Of a DNA stretch of 64,000 bases, positions 37,200-52,465 are shown piece after piece; the first letter of the stretch is position 1, and every line of letters starts with the position of its first letter. Below the pieces are notes generated by a model, which searched no databases, was not told the origin of the DNA, and saw only the letters and a list, made by a program, of their open reading frames with translations. The translations under genes were made by a program, and so were the position numbers. The DNA is taken from positions 124,001-188,000 of the forward strand of contig MPNW01000186.1 of the NCBI GenBank assembly GCA_011800805.1, read 5' to 3'. This DNA comes from Hirudo medicinalis (taxonomy: Eukaryota > Annelida > Clitellata > Hirudinida > Hirudinidae).

Positions 37200-40162
37200 A
37201 TGGAACTATCCACTTTTACAAGTTCAGTTAATTCTTCCATATCCAACTGGAATGAAAATCCAATCAGGCTATACACCGAATATCCGTTCAGTCTGGTTCA
37301 TGAATGCCTCGGAGCTGTTGGTTTTCTCTCGAATCTCTTCGTGCTCTTCATACTTCTCGTCTTCAGACCTCCCCATTACCAGCAGACGTCAACAGATTTC
37401 TTCATCATCTGCCAAACCATTGTCAACGCTTTGGCCGCATTTTTCGTTCTAACTCAAACACTCTTCGAGAAAGTTGGTGGTGACATTTTGGTAATGGGCA
37501 GTTTTGTAGACGAGTTGCTATGCAGAGTTTGGCTCAAGAAACTTCTCCAATGGAGTTTCTTGGTGTCTTCAACGTACTCAGTTCTTGCTCTGACAGTGGA
37601 CCGTTTTATTGCAGTGGTTTATCCAATATTTTATCAGACAAAATTCTCTACTGGGTCATTTGTTTCGAAGCTCATTTGCATTCTTTTCATTCTCTTTGCA
37701 ATGTCCTACGTCTGGATCTACATTTTGCCAACATCAGGTGTTCTTCAAGATGGACGATGTCACATGTATGAACTTTGGCCAAATCCTACATTGAAACGAT
37801 TTGTTGGTTTCTTGACCTTGTTTGTGCAGTTTTTCATTCCGTTGTTTGTTATAATTATTTGTTATTCGGCCATGATATTATCTCTCCACAAAAGAGTTGC
37901 TCCATCTCAAGTTAAAGGCGAATCAATCGTTAAAGAAAATCTTAGTTCAGGCACTCTGGAGCTGAGCAATTCAAACTCCACTGACAAAGTTTGGACCACC
38001 AGTGATGAAAAGTTGCAAAGAACTGATGATGTGAATAATGGAAATGTAGACATTGCAATCAAAACCAGCAATTTAACCTTCAAGTCGAAAATGCGAAAGA
38101 AATCGACAACCAGGAATTCCTTGGACAATGCAAAAGTCTCCATTTTAAAAACATCTGCTCTTTTGGCAGCCACATTTGTTGCTTGTTGGTCCTGCAACCA
38201 GGTAATTTTGATTAGTTTCACTATTTACTAGAAACAGCATCATCAAAACAAAATGATAGGCAAAAATATTCGATCGTTATTTGCGAAGAACTTTTTGCTT
38301 TTTACTTAAATTTGTTGCCTGCATTTCCCCTCTTGAAGCCTTAAAAAAATTTTTACTTGGAAGCAAGGCCGCCAAGGAGGGCGGGGGGCAAGTGTTCAGA
38401 GGCCCGGCAATTGACTTGCTTTCATCGGGCAATTGTCAGTGAGAATTTGAAAATTTAATTTGAGGTGCAAGAAGTTACTTTGGCTCAGGAATGATCATCA
38501 CCTGCTCCCTTTTAATCATTCATCTTTGGCTCCGAAAACTTATCGATTTTAAATACATTTTGCCTGAAAATAAGTCTTGTGGGATTGAAACCTTGATACA
38601 TACTTCTATAAATTGTTTAATATTCTATGTTTAATATTCTATTCTATGTTTTAATTTAATTTATATTTAATTCTATGTTTTAACTTGTTTTAATTTATTT
38701 TTTTATAAATGCTATGCTTTGTTATCAAATGATACGCCTGATGAATTTAGCAGTTTCAAAACGCAGCTTCTTTTTAAGTGATCACGTCAGAACTAAAAAC
38801 GCTTTGAACGGGGGGAGTGGGCATAGCCACTAAAATTTTCTTCCAAAGTCGTAAATTATTGAAATAAAATGAAAAAAAATTTAAGTTAAAATAGATTTGA
38901 TTTATTTTTTAAAAATCACGGGGCATGTCCCCACTCTAAAAATCACTGTTTAAAGTCTAAAGACAGCATCTAGTAAAACAGTTTGGATCAAAGCGTTTGT
39001 AATTTGATGTTATTGAAATGGTGAAAATATTGGTTTTTATTAAAATAAAACCTGCCATCAAAATAATAAACAATATTGAAATCATCTCCAATGCGTCTCC
39101 AAATCCTCATGTGAAGTTTTCCTATCATCAGCGATGATCGATAATTTTTGTTCAAAATGTTTTCTTTCTCTGAATTCGTGTCCAAAAAATATCAACACCA
39201 AATGAACACGAACAGAATTATTTGTGACAAACTTATATGAAATAAAACCATCATTTTCAAGATTTGGGAATTTGTACGTGATTTGACCGTCAAATCAACT
39301 GATTATTCATTGATTTTTAAGCAGATCCTGGCACAAACCCTAATCATTTCATCATAATCAATGTATTTTTTTTATATTGATATCTTTGTTTGACGATGCA
39401 AGTTTTCCCGGTGCAAGAAGCACTTCGGGTCGAGCACCTCAAGCACTTAAGCGCTGCCAGCAGGTGTCCCCCGGATCACGTGACTTCAGGCTTTTACTTC
39501 TTTTTGTGATTCGCAAATTTTTGAAAGTTGAAAGTATTTCTTGAGAGAAATATGTCTTTTGTGAAAATACAAGTGACATCGCCTAGGATCTTGACAGTTT
39601 TCACAAGTCATTAAATGCTATTATAATCTCAAAGTTAATTGGACACAATTTTGCACTCAGAATTCCTTCGAAGGAATGCTTTAGTTGTTTAGATGTTGCG
39701 ACCACAATTTAAATTATATTAACCAAGAAAACATTTTGAACTTAATGGAAAGCATGAATGATGGTTTGATATTAAATTTTATGATTTGTCAGATCCAGTA
39801 AAACATTAAATTACAAATACGATTAAATAGTACGATTGGCAAAAACAGCGTTTCTATTAGCTCCATTTTAATCCTACAAATTTATGAACCGCATTTCATT
39901 TAAGAGTTTATTGTCTTTTTATTGTATATTTAAAATTAAAGCCTTCTAACAAGCACTTAAATGTGATTTTTTTCAGTTTTATTACCTCTTTTACAACCTC
40001 GGGTACCAGAATCTGACATTCCAGGACCCTTTCTACTCCTGTTCCGTTATACTTGTTTTTTCCAACTGTTGGATCAACGCCTTGGTCTACGGAGCTCAGT
40101 ACAGGCCATTCAAATCTAACTTAAAAGTTTTTGTTGCCAAACTCAAGCGGAAGAGCAAGTAA
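37200..40162 (+). CDS. orphan class A GPCR, gene D
   Basis: Exon 1, 37200-38201, and exon 2, 39977-40162, separated by a 1.8 kb intron, give 395 aa. It is the closest relative of gene C. Long DNA stretches covering TM1-TM3 and TM5 (for example LFVLFILLVFRPPHYQQTS and LKRFVGFLTLFVQFFIPLFV) are almost identical, whereas the extracellular tail, ICL3 and TM4 differ. Motifs: CRVW/GRCHMY disulfide, VDRFIAVVYP, CWSCNQ (Cys at the TM6 proline), WINALVYG (Ala at the TM7 proline), tail KRKSK. ICL3 keeps the DKVWTTSDEK and SLDNAKVSILKTSALL blocks. The patchwork of identity suggests gene conversion with gene C. Confidence 0.92.
38202..39976 (+). other. intron of GPCR D
   Basis: Large intron carrying a dispersed repeat near 38770-38960 and otherwise AT-rich. 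Confidence 0.6.
38770..38960. repeat. dispersed repeat, copy 1
   Basis: Shares a core (GTCGTAAATTATTGAAATAA ... AAATCACGGGG ... CCC..TCTAAA) with the copy at 49.1-49.3 kb. Both have G-rich and C-rich ends, as in small non-autonomous DNA transposons. Confidence 0.55.
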
Positions 40163-41822
40163 AAGCTTTCAAAATGTGAAACTTCGAAGCAGATTTAGAA
40201 AAGTGAAATGAAGTGTCGACGCGCGTTCGATCATTGGGACGTCTGCTGGTCGCGTTCTCGTCTGATCGATTTCAATGTTGTCTTCGCTACTGTAACGTCG
40301 TCATTATATTTTGATCAGCCTTCGGAAATCTAAGTATCAACTGGAATGCGAGTAAATCTTCACAGCACTACACGCTCAAACCTCAGCACACGCGATTCTG
40401 CATCCAACCTATCGAGGAAAGTCGGAATATTTGAACTTTTGAGATCAGAGATCAGCATTTTAATATCGCTAATATTAATTGCTTGTTAATAGCTAATTGT
40501 TAATTGCTTGTTGACATGTCGTCGCGACAGGCGAGTGGACTAATTCGTGATATTTCGTCAGCTTTTGAAATTGAATTCTCTCATTTGTGAACACATTTAC
40601 TTTTACATTTCGACGCAGATTTAAATTTAAAACAATTAAATTAAAAATAATAAATCATTCAGCAGTGAAATCCAATTAATATTTTTACATAAAAAAAGTA
40701 GCACAACTAATTGCAAATGAGTAACTGATTATCATGCGGTAATAAATACATCAAAAAGAGGCAAACGAGAGGCTCGGACACGCGACACATTCGATCTTCT
40801 TAATACTGATTGATGAACGTTTCAAAACCAATCCATGAAAAGCTGATAAAAACATGCAAACCAATAACAATTATAAATTTGGTTTTCACGTTCATTTTAC
40901 ACGAGTGGTGAGAATAAAAATAATCGAATTTATGTCAAATAAAGATAAGTTTATCATGTCTCGACCATGACCGGATCGACAATGGAGATGTCGTCAATCT
41001 CGTGCACGTGGAAGTTGTCATCCAATAACAATAACAAGTGAGACGTCAGTGACATAAAGACTCAAAAGCTAAAAAAAACAACAGACATGATGCAAACAAA
41101 AGTGGTAACTTACCTTTTGATTGTCAGTTTGCTCGTCATTAGTCACATTTATCAAGAAATGGAAGAATAATTGAACAAATAAATAAGAAGAATCCCAAAG
41201 TAGAGGTTTTCATCATTCTAGGTCCAAAAATTAGAGATGAGTCAAATTATGTGATGTCACCAAAGAAAAGGAGTTCTAAGTCTTCAACATCAAAAATCAT
41301 GCAGAGGTGTTCTCCTGTTTAAAAACAAACAAATTAATTATTATTAATTGTAGTCACAATGCAACAAATAAGTTATTAAGCAAATTTTTATTGTGATTAA
41401 ATCCAATTGTGAGAATATTTACAATCAGCTTATTTTAAAAATGCAGTAAGTAATAATAATATACAAAGTCAACACGTGAAACAAAATATAACATTGCAGT
41501 TACATTAAGGTGCTTGAGATCAAGAAATTCCTAAATGACATGGCATTAAGTACAAGTTATGATGAAGATGAAACTTTGCAAGTCAGCAAAGAATGCGATG
41601 CAAGACAACATAATGCAATTTAAGCTGACGAACTGCAACTGACATCGCACAGAGCAACGTGAAAAGTGACCAACCACAAGTGACGTGCACGGCTCTTCTC
41701 TTCCATTCCTGCCACTTCAAGTCGGTGAAGTTTCAACAGCATCCCAACCTTCAACTTCTTCTCTCACAAGTCTGCTTTCCTCAGGCATCCCCTCTGACTA
41801 TTTGGAACATAATAATAATATC

Positions 41823-41875
<53 letters not shown>

Positions 41876-42222
41876 CGACGATGACGACGATGATGGGTGT
41901 ATTTAAGTATGCATTTATATGAACATATGTTAGTTATGGATGTTGTGGATGAAGATGTTAAAGGTTAAAGTGGAGCAATAAATGTGAAGAGAAATGCTCT
42001 TGGAGAGACAATCAGGTTTGTTTGATATCAGATAACGTAGGATTTGCACAATGGTTGACTGATAACCAAAAACATTCTGATAAGATTTCACTCATAATTA
42101 CTCTTATCAGTTATGAGACCGTCATAAAATGACGATTTTATTGTGGTTGTAAGTGCAACCAATTCAACGAAAATTTAAAAATTTAATGAAAGAAAGAGCG
42201 GCGTAAAAGTCGATAATCCTTA
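40163..42222. other. intergenic between GPCR D and PKD2
   Basis: No supported gene. It contains the trinucleotide repeat at 41820-41894; the open frames that cross it (polyAsp or polyMet) are artefacts of the repeat. Confidence 0.55.
41820..41894. repeat. (GAT)n / (GAC)n microsatellite
   Basis: About 20 uninterrupted GAT units followed by mixed GAC/GAT units. Confidence 0.98.
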
Positions 42223-45200
42223 TTACGATAATCTATCGTCGACGTACGTGCAGAGCTGCCGCAACTCGTCGTGCATTACCTCGGTGACGCTGTCGAGAAG
42301 TCTCGTCATGGGATCCTTCCTGCTGGTCTTCAACTTTTCCAATCCTTCGAGCTTCACCAGGATGGCGTCGATCTTCGACACGACGCTCCCGATGCTGTGT
42401 TCCATCCTGTCCACCCGCCTCTGCAGCAGGGAGAACTCCTCGTGACTCACTCCTCTGTTCCCCTTCGTCGCACCTTCGTTCCTCGATCGACCGAGACTCC
42501 TCGAGAGGCCCCTCCCTCCCCTCGCCGCCCGATCGCCGAAAGCGGAGCTGTCCTCGTCGCTGTCCTCGAAACTGTCGTTATCGCAAGGCTGAAAGGAAGC
42601 ATTAAAAGTGAATTGTTGCAGTGAAAATGTGTTAAAAAGGAACTTTGAATTGAAATCAAATCAAATGCACCACCACAGGGAGATGAAATGCATTTGAAAA
42701 ATTACAGAAAATCAAATATTGATTTATGTAAAATGATAATGATGTGCAAATGAAAACCTTCTTCCTCTCGTATTCTTTTCTGTTCTTTGAATTCTTGGAT
42801 CTGTTTTTTCTATTCCCTTCATCATTTTCAGTAGCACAAAAAGATCTGAAATCAAGTTAATAACATTTGATATATAAAAAATGGTATATGCATATATGCA
42901 ATCAATTATATGAAAATTCAATTATTGATGACATTGAATACAAAATGAAAGCAATAAAGGAAAAGGTCACTCAGGTCACCTTTTCTTTTTTGTTGCAGCA
43001 TCAGTGACTTCAATATTGTGCTGATCCCTCCTCCAATTCAGTTTGTCCAACAATTTTTGGTAGCCCTAAATTTAAAGAATAAATATTAGGACAAGTAAAA
43101 TCTAGAAAATCAAATTCTTGCAAACAAATATCCAAGTTACTTTTTTTTTACAAGCATTGATAAAAACTCAGATTGTTTGAAGAATGTGCATTGTATAATA
43201 AGAGGTTGGAGAGAATTTTCAGACCCTCTTGATGTAATCGAGCAACTCCAGGTCACTCTTCCTCCTCGAGAGTTCGATCTTCACGTCCGAATACGCGTCG
43301 TTGATGATGGCAAGGAACATGTTGGCCAGAATGAAGAGCAGCACAAACACCAGAAACATGAAGTAGGCAGGCCCGAGAACATGATTGGCCAAAACTAGGT
43401 CATCCAACTTGTAATCGCCCAACAAAATGCGAAACTGAGCGAACCTAAAATAAATTAACGCACGTATTAAAAATTTAAAATCTCGAAAACTTGGTTTCCT
43501 CAAAGCCTTAAAACCAACATCGCTCCTTCGAGAGTACTGAAATCTCCGAGCACCGATCCGAAGAGGAAGTAGCCGAGTTGCGCGAAGGACAAATAAACGA
43601 GGACAAAGATGAAGGAGAATGCTAAGATGTCCGTGAGGCAGGCACCCATCGTCAGGGAGAGTTGCGAGAAGGTCCTATTGAAGCCGATGAACTTGAACAG
43701 CTGAAGTAAAATCAATAAACAATAACCAGAATGTTTGATGTTCAATCATCATTAAATATTTTCTTCAAGTCAAATAGTGAAGCAACCAACTTTGAGCCAG
43801 CTTAAGAACAAGAGGATGGCCGTCGTGATGTCGAGCGTGGACTGAAGTTCCCCCATCTTGTCGAGGTCCACGTACTTGGTGCACAAGACGGTGTCGTTGC
43901 TCGTGCCACCGAGGCTGCGGTCGTCGTCGTGGAGGTCGATTGCGGTGCTTTCGTCGCGATTGTTTCTGGGCACAAATATTTTGCTGACTTCCACCGATCG
44001 GTGGATGTTGAGCACCATGACGGAAAACAAGAAAACGACGATGATGACATCGATCAGGTTGAAAAATGACTTGAAGTACTTTGTTCCAACTCTGTGTATC
44101 TGAAATTGTAACAATTTCTCATCACAAGGAATCTTTCTTAATGCTTGCTATGTTTGTATAGCCATTAGCAAAATCAAATTCAGTAATACCATCATCATTA
44201 GATATTTTTGAGCCAAAAGTTATTGTAATTAATGACATGAATTAACTTAAATAAATAATTAAAAACATTTTTATAAGCATTTCAACAGTTAATAAGTTTC
44301 ACCAGATTATCAATAAGCTTCAAAGTTTAACAGACAACATGACAACTCGATCTTGAAAAGACAAAAAGTGATTAGAACTTCGATTGCTTCTTCAACGGCG
44401 AAATAAACGAGGAAGACGATGAGGATGCACTCCAGTGCGAGGATCACATAATCGCCGGTCGTCGAATATCGCAGAAGTTTCACCGTTCGAAAGTTCCAAG
44501 AGGTGACGAGGCCCCCTGACGATGGAAACTCGCTCAACAACCTGTCGTGTCGAACAACTGCATACAGTTACTAACTACTTCTGTGCATGATTTTATGGAA
44601 TTAACAAATTAAAGTGACTCAAAATGACAACATCACTCAAAAATGGAATGCATGACTTTTACAAGAAGTTTGAATTTTTTGAGCAAAATCTTGCAAGGAC
44701 AGAATTCTATTCGAATTCTATTCTATTCTATTCCAGGCACTTCTACTAGAATTTACAAATTGACTTTTAAATAAAAAAATTAAATAAATAAACATTACAA
44801 ATGAAAACATTTCTTGCAAGTTTTAAGGAAGTGGAAATCATTTGTCGTTGTTACCTCGACCGAGCAAACGACCGTAATAATGAATTACAACGAGCAGCAC
44901 CAACCTAATGATGCAGAAGAGATTCACATTAGGATTGTAAAGAGTGAAATCCACAAAAACTGCTCTCGTAGCTCCGGGCACGAGCCAATGGAAGGTCTGC
45001 AACTGTTCGATGGCAAACCTCGACCAATAGTACGTCGTGTTGAGGTCCTGCACGAATCCACCACCTCCATAGCTTGCCACCTTACCTGAGTAACTGCTCA
45101 AACTGCTCTCTAATTGCTCTGCTGTTCGATAAAACCACCTGTCAATCAAAGCAATCGGTCGGTTGAGCGAGCACCAATCAACCTTCTGACGTGTGCAAAC

Positions 45201-47456
45201 CTTTCATATTTTAACTTAAACCACCTTTTGTCACAATAACAGCTGCAGCATTAATAATGTCAAAAATGTTTATATTCCAAAAAAGACCCTCAAACTGAAA
45301 ATAGGGAGTTTTTAAAAAGCATAAATGTAAACATTAAAAAAATTAAGAACATTAAATGAACAAATATCAGCAATAAAAATATTCAATAACATCAAAAACA
45401 ATATGAAAGTTTGGATTCATGCAGAACATTATATGACTAAGATTCAAGATCACATTTACATATTAGCCACAAAGAAACTCATAATTCCATAATATAGAAG
45501 TTTAAAAATATCTGTAACATAATTCATTCACACTCGATATTTATAAAAGGAAGTCAAAAAAAGTTATTTTACAAATTACATGCACTTTAGGTGGATGTTG
45601 TTCGATAAACCAAGCGGAACTAACGCAGTGGAGTTGAGGGGCCCAAACTTCCTCCTGTCCTCGGCTTGAAGACTGTAAGGACCGAAGCAGTGGTTCACGT
45701 AAGGCTGGAAGTCCCTGTGAACCGTGCAGGAGTCGTTTCTGACTTTTATGAGTCTCAACCTCGGCAAACCGTACAACTGGTTTTCGAGGAGGAGTTGCGG
45801 GTAAGACGAGTTGTCGGGTTTGTGTTTCGGGGTGAACTGGTCCCTCAATAGGAGGTTCAAATCACCATTGGTGAAGTTGAAGCCAAATTTGGTCTTGGAG
45901 TACAAGCCATCCAATAGAGGTCCCAGTGCAAACTGCCAAGATAAATCTTTTAAAAAGTTAACAAGATTATTAAAAAGTTGCTAAACCAATAAACAAATAA
46001 TAATAATAAATAGTAAATCTCAACATTGATTTCATTTATAAACAAACTTTTAGCAGGTCTGATCAACTTAATCAAGATAACTTAAAAATCAACGACATAG
46101 CCATAGAATGACATAGAATTAATTGTTTCCATCAAATAACCGGTTAAATTTTAAATTCATTCAATCCAGAAGTCTACTTGCAACCCAAGACATAAAAATA
46201 TGTACAGAGAATTTCTCCAATTGATCACCTGATACCAATGTTGGGAACTCCTCAAGTTCTTGAAGGTCAAAGAAATGTCAGTTGTGCTGATCGGGGCATC
46301 AATGAATGTTGTTGAGATGGAGTTGGTGAAGTAATAAGTAGCTGATGAAGTCATCCCAAACCCAACTGAAAAAGAACTACATCTTGAGTTTTCAATTATG
46401 TTGACAAACCAACTGACAAATCTTGCATTCAACTTGGGTTTTTTTTTTACAAAAATTTGCGATGAAGCATCAATAGACCATCATAAAGCAGTTCCTAATC
46501 TTTACTTCAACACATTTTATGGCATGCAGCAGATAATCTGAACCAAAACTATTCATTTTACAAAACATTAGTGCCATGCAAGTTAACTATGCAAGAACGA
46601 TAAATGCAATGCTAAGCATATAAGTTACTGCATGATGTAGTAATAATGGCAATAGTTAATGTGTCCTGTTTGCAAAAACCCAGTTTGCACTGCCACAAGC
46701 ACCCCTGAGCATTAAGTAAATGGTTAACAAAAAAGTCCATCTGACACTATGCATATGGAGTTTTATAAATGAACTAAATTAGCATTTATGACATCAAACA
46801 CATACCAAAGCAGAGTATAATCAAGAAGACAACATATACAGCAAGTTCTCTGAGCATTAGTCTAATGGTGATGTCTTTATTATTCTTTGTATCTTCTGTT
46901 TGGCATGTTCCCCAAAGTTCTACAAAAAGAATTTCATGGGCAATCATTTTCAGAACAATAATCTGTTCTAGTTAAGAAATATCTTTACAAAAGTTCAAGC
47001 TCCTTCATATTAAATCAAGCTTTCATAAATAATGAGTATGGCAAAGCAGAAAACCTAACAAAATAATTAAAGTTAAGGACCAGCTGGAAGTTCTCTGAAT
47101 TCTACGAACAAGAATATTTACAACATAGTTGGATCAAGTTAATGACACGATCAATTACTCAGAGTGACTAAAATTCCTATAAACACCAAATTTAGGAGTT
47201 ATTTACTTCTGATCTTGTAGGCAACTTTATAAAGATTTTTCAGGCAGCACCATGAAACACTGGATCCAAAAGAAATCTCCTGGTGACTCGGAAATGTGCT
47301 GGGGCTTTCATTGACATCATCCATCCTTTCCACAGTTATTTCGTCTTCCGGCTCCTGAGACGGATAACTGGATCCAGCTGGATTCACTATGCCCCCGTCG
47401 TACTCATCTCCCCATGAGCTTCCCGAATCGATGCTACCAGTTCTTTCAAGAGACAT
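42223..47456 (-). CDS. PKD2: polycystin-2 (TRPP cation channel)
   Basis: Twelve exons in consistent phase: 47207-47456, 46806-46919, 46229-46365, 45580-45932, 44905-45138, 44379-44541, 43791-44099, 43519-43700, 43225-43444, 42980-43065, 42758-42845, 42223-42588; 833 aa. Recognisable order: KLWGT...[15 protein letters not shown] (S1); the extracellular polycystin domain with [34 protein letters not shown] and [19 protein letters not shown]2-S4; [19 protein letters not shown]5; the pore region [11 protein letters not shown]6 [20 protein letters not shown]; a C-terminal coiled coil, [20 protein letters not shown]. The protein is a calcium-permeable channel of cilia and ER. The coiled coil is almost as in vertebrates, but exons 10-12 between S6 and coil show only basic and acidic low-complexity sequence, not the EF-hand. 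The S3-S4 linker holds an acidic insert ([16 protein letters not shown]). Confidence 0.95.
44100..44378 (-). other. PKD2 intron 6
   Basis: AT-rich intron; nothing else noted. Confidence 0.6.
45139..45579 (-). other. PKD2 intron 4
   Basis: AT-rich intron, no embedded feature recognised. Confidence 0.6.
46676..46786 (+). repeat. diverged SINE copy in a PKD2 intron
   Basis: CCAGTTTGCACTGCCACAAG, then ACCCCTGAGC, then ATGGAGTTTTATAAATGAAC: an old copy of the tRNA-derived SINE at 16.8 kb that keeps the same order of blocks. Confidence 0.6.
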
Positions 47457-49854
47457 GCTAGTTATTGGATCAAATTTTAGTAAAAGCCTTCTATTTGTAA
47501 AGTAATGATTATTCGGTGAAAAATAAAAATCTTTCTCATCGTCAGACGAACCACCGCACCGCAAGAAACTAGCGACATGATTGGCATCAAAAACAATTAC
47601 CACTTGAAATACACGGCCGAGACTCTTTGCCCCAGCTGATTTCCACACTTAATATTCATGAGCGTAATGAGGGAATCTACGTTTTGTAAACAAATTTCAA
47701 AAGTGCCAGCTACCGGTTTTTAGCGTTGGATTGTATCATAAAATAAGATAAGGTTTATTTCCGGAGAAGAGAAAATATTGAATGTTATCGAATGTTATCG
47801 AACATTAGCTTTGGTTATTAGATTTTAATTAGATCTGATCTCCCGATTCCTCACTAAATGCTTTCAATCTTCCAGCAAAAGCCAGAAATTCTACCCTGCC
47901 ATTTATTGCTGATGTTAACCAGCTATCTCTCTATTTAAATGGGGATTTTACCACAGGTATGGTGGAGTTTTCCTGGAACCATAGAACGAACGAATGTTTC
48001 ATATTAAAGTTAGAATTAATCGGTATGGGAATTGATGTCACCTACAATTATTATGGAATTCAGAAATCACATCCACAAGTGTCAATTTGTTTTTCAATTT
48101 GTACCAATGTGTTGTGAGAAATGCGGATCCAGTTTCCACGAAATGCTCTCACATGCAAACCTTTTTGGTCCCTTTGCCACAAGTTTATTACTAAATTTTT
48201 CATCAGCATAGTTTAGCACAGATATTGACTTCCCAGTACATCAGAAAGCTTCAAACTAAGTAATGATCTATCTACACCCAGCCAACAATCAATACAGGAA
48301 TTAATGTTAAGACATATGTCTTCCCCGAGGCTTCAAAAATTACTCAGGCTTTTGAGTCGTAATGCCATTTTTTGGCAAAGCATCAAGCTTTGAGAAATTG
48401 GCGCTCAATATAATTATTTCGATATAATTCAAGAGTTTTTTTGCTGTACTTTTATTCATTAACCTGGCATTTAAAAATAATAGTCAAATATTTTCATAGT
48501 CTTGGCCCACATCTCTTGGAAACGTAATATCTGCAAAGGAAACGTACTTATTGATCATTTAGTACTATTAGTCCAAATATGGTTTATTTTTACCAACTTT
48601 TGATGCAACTCCAAAGCGATATGAAAAGCTCTTCCTCATTCTTTCAGCAATGGCCTGGAGTTTTGCTAACTCGTTACTGGTGATAGTCTGCAACTAGATT
48701 CACAACTGACCTCTTTCGCACTTCTAGGTCTCGGCATAGTTTTTGATTTCTTTCTTAAAATACATAATTAACGCTTAATATCGCATAAATAAAAAGCAAT
48801 TGACATAGTAAAATAGAATTGAATGCCATCTGGACAACGGCAGTATCAGAAGTATACGGACAGAAAGCTCAGATTCAAAACAGAACAACCATCTACTTTC
48901 CTTCTTTTCCATTTCACACAGAAAATTATCATAAATAAAACTAAATTTAATCATTAAAGGTTACCTAAGTGTATTTATTTATTATTTAAACAAATTATTA
49001 TTATGTTGACTTCAGTCTTTCACCCTCACTCGAGAGAAAAAGGTAAAATTAATTCACAAATTCAGTAAAAGGCAATCTCTCGTCATCTTCATTAGGTCCA
49101 GGGGTGGATCTAGAACACTTGAGAAGGGCCTGCTCCTAATATTTTTTTCTAATGTCGTTAAATTATTGAAATAAAATAAACAAAATTAAATTAAAGAGGG
49201 TTTAATTTATTGTTTCCTAGATTTTAGAAATCACGGGGGTCGATGACACCCTAAATTCGCCAATGATTAGGTCCCTTATCACGTCGTCTGATGACCTTTG
49301 ATCTCCGTTGAGTTAAAATATTTCGAGCTTCAATAAATATGAATAACTGCAATAAATAACAGTAAAAACATAACATGGTCATCATCTCCATTTAAGTCGA
49401 GAAAATTGCTCCGACTCTTTCATCATCCAAAATCATTCCAAACCTTGGAATTCTTTGCCTCCTGCTCAACACCTGTCATGCATTAAATCCCGCTTATCTA
49501 CCGTTGATCTTAATGAGTCCTAATGTGTCTAATGGAACTTCAGAACCACTTCAAAACTGAGGGTAACTTCCTTGAAAAGGAACGTTTTTAAAGCATCATA
49601 CCTGCTGGATCATTGTTCGTTATTGAAAAGTTGATTTTGTATTGCTTTATTTTCTTGTTTTATTTGTGAGTTTTTATTGACCGAGACAAGTAGTTGATTG
49701 TTCAATTTGTAGGAAATAAATGACAATAAAATAATTTATTATTCTTTGGTTTGTTAATTTGAATGTTTACATAATCTTATTTTCGCTCATGTTTATTATC
49801 ATTTTCAACTAATTTGTCAAAGTACGCCACACAATTTTTAAATTAAATTCAACA
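47457..49854. other. intergenic, divergent promoter region of PKD2 and RNF113A
   Basis: The frame in which PKD2 begins is open for 64 codons upstream of the chosen ATG but starts only with GTG, so this part is read as 5' UTR. The remainder is AT-rich apart from the dispersed repeat at 49.1 kb. No gene is supported. Confidence 0.45.
49094..49265. repeat. dispersed repeat, copy 2
   Basis: Begins CCAGGGGTGGATCTAGA, which resembles hAT-type terminal repeats. It shares GTCGTTAAATTATTGAAATA, AATAAA and AAATCACGGGGGT with the copy at 38.8-39.0 kb. Confidence 0.55.

Positions 49855-52465
<2,611 letters not shown>

Noticed and set aside
41659..41922. Frames with polyAsp or polyMet
   Set aside because: Products of the GAT/GAC microsatellite; no start context or flanking coding signal.
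43802..44103. Overlapping frames within PKD2 exon 7
   Set aside because: GC-rich shadow frames of the polycystin exon.
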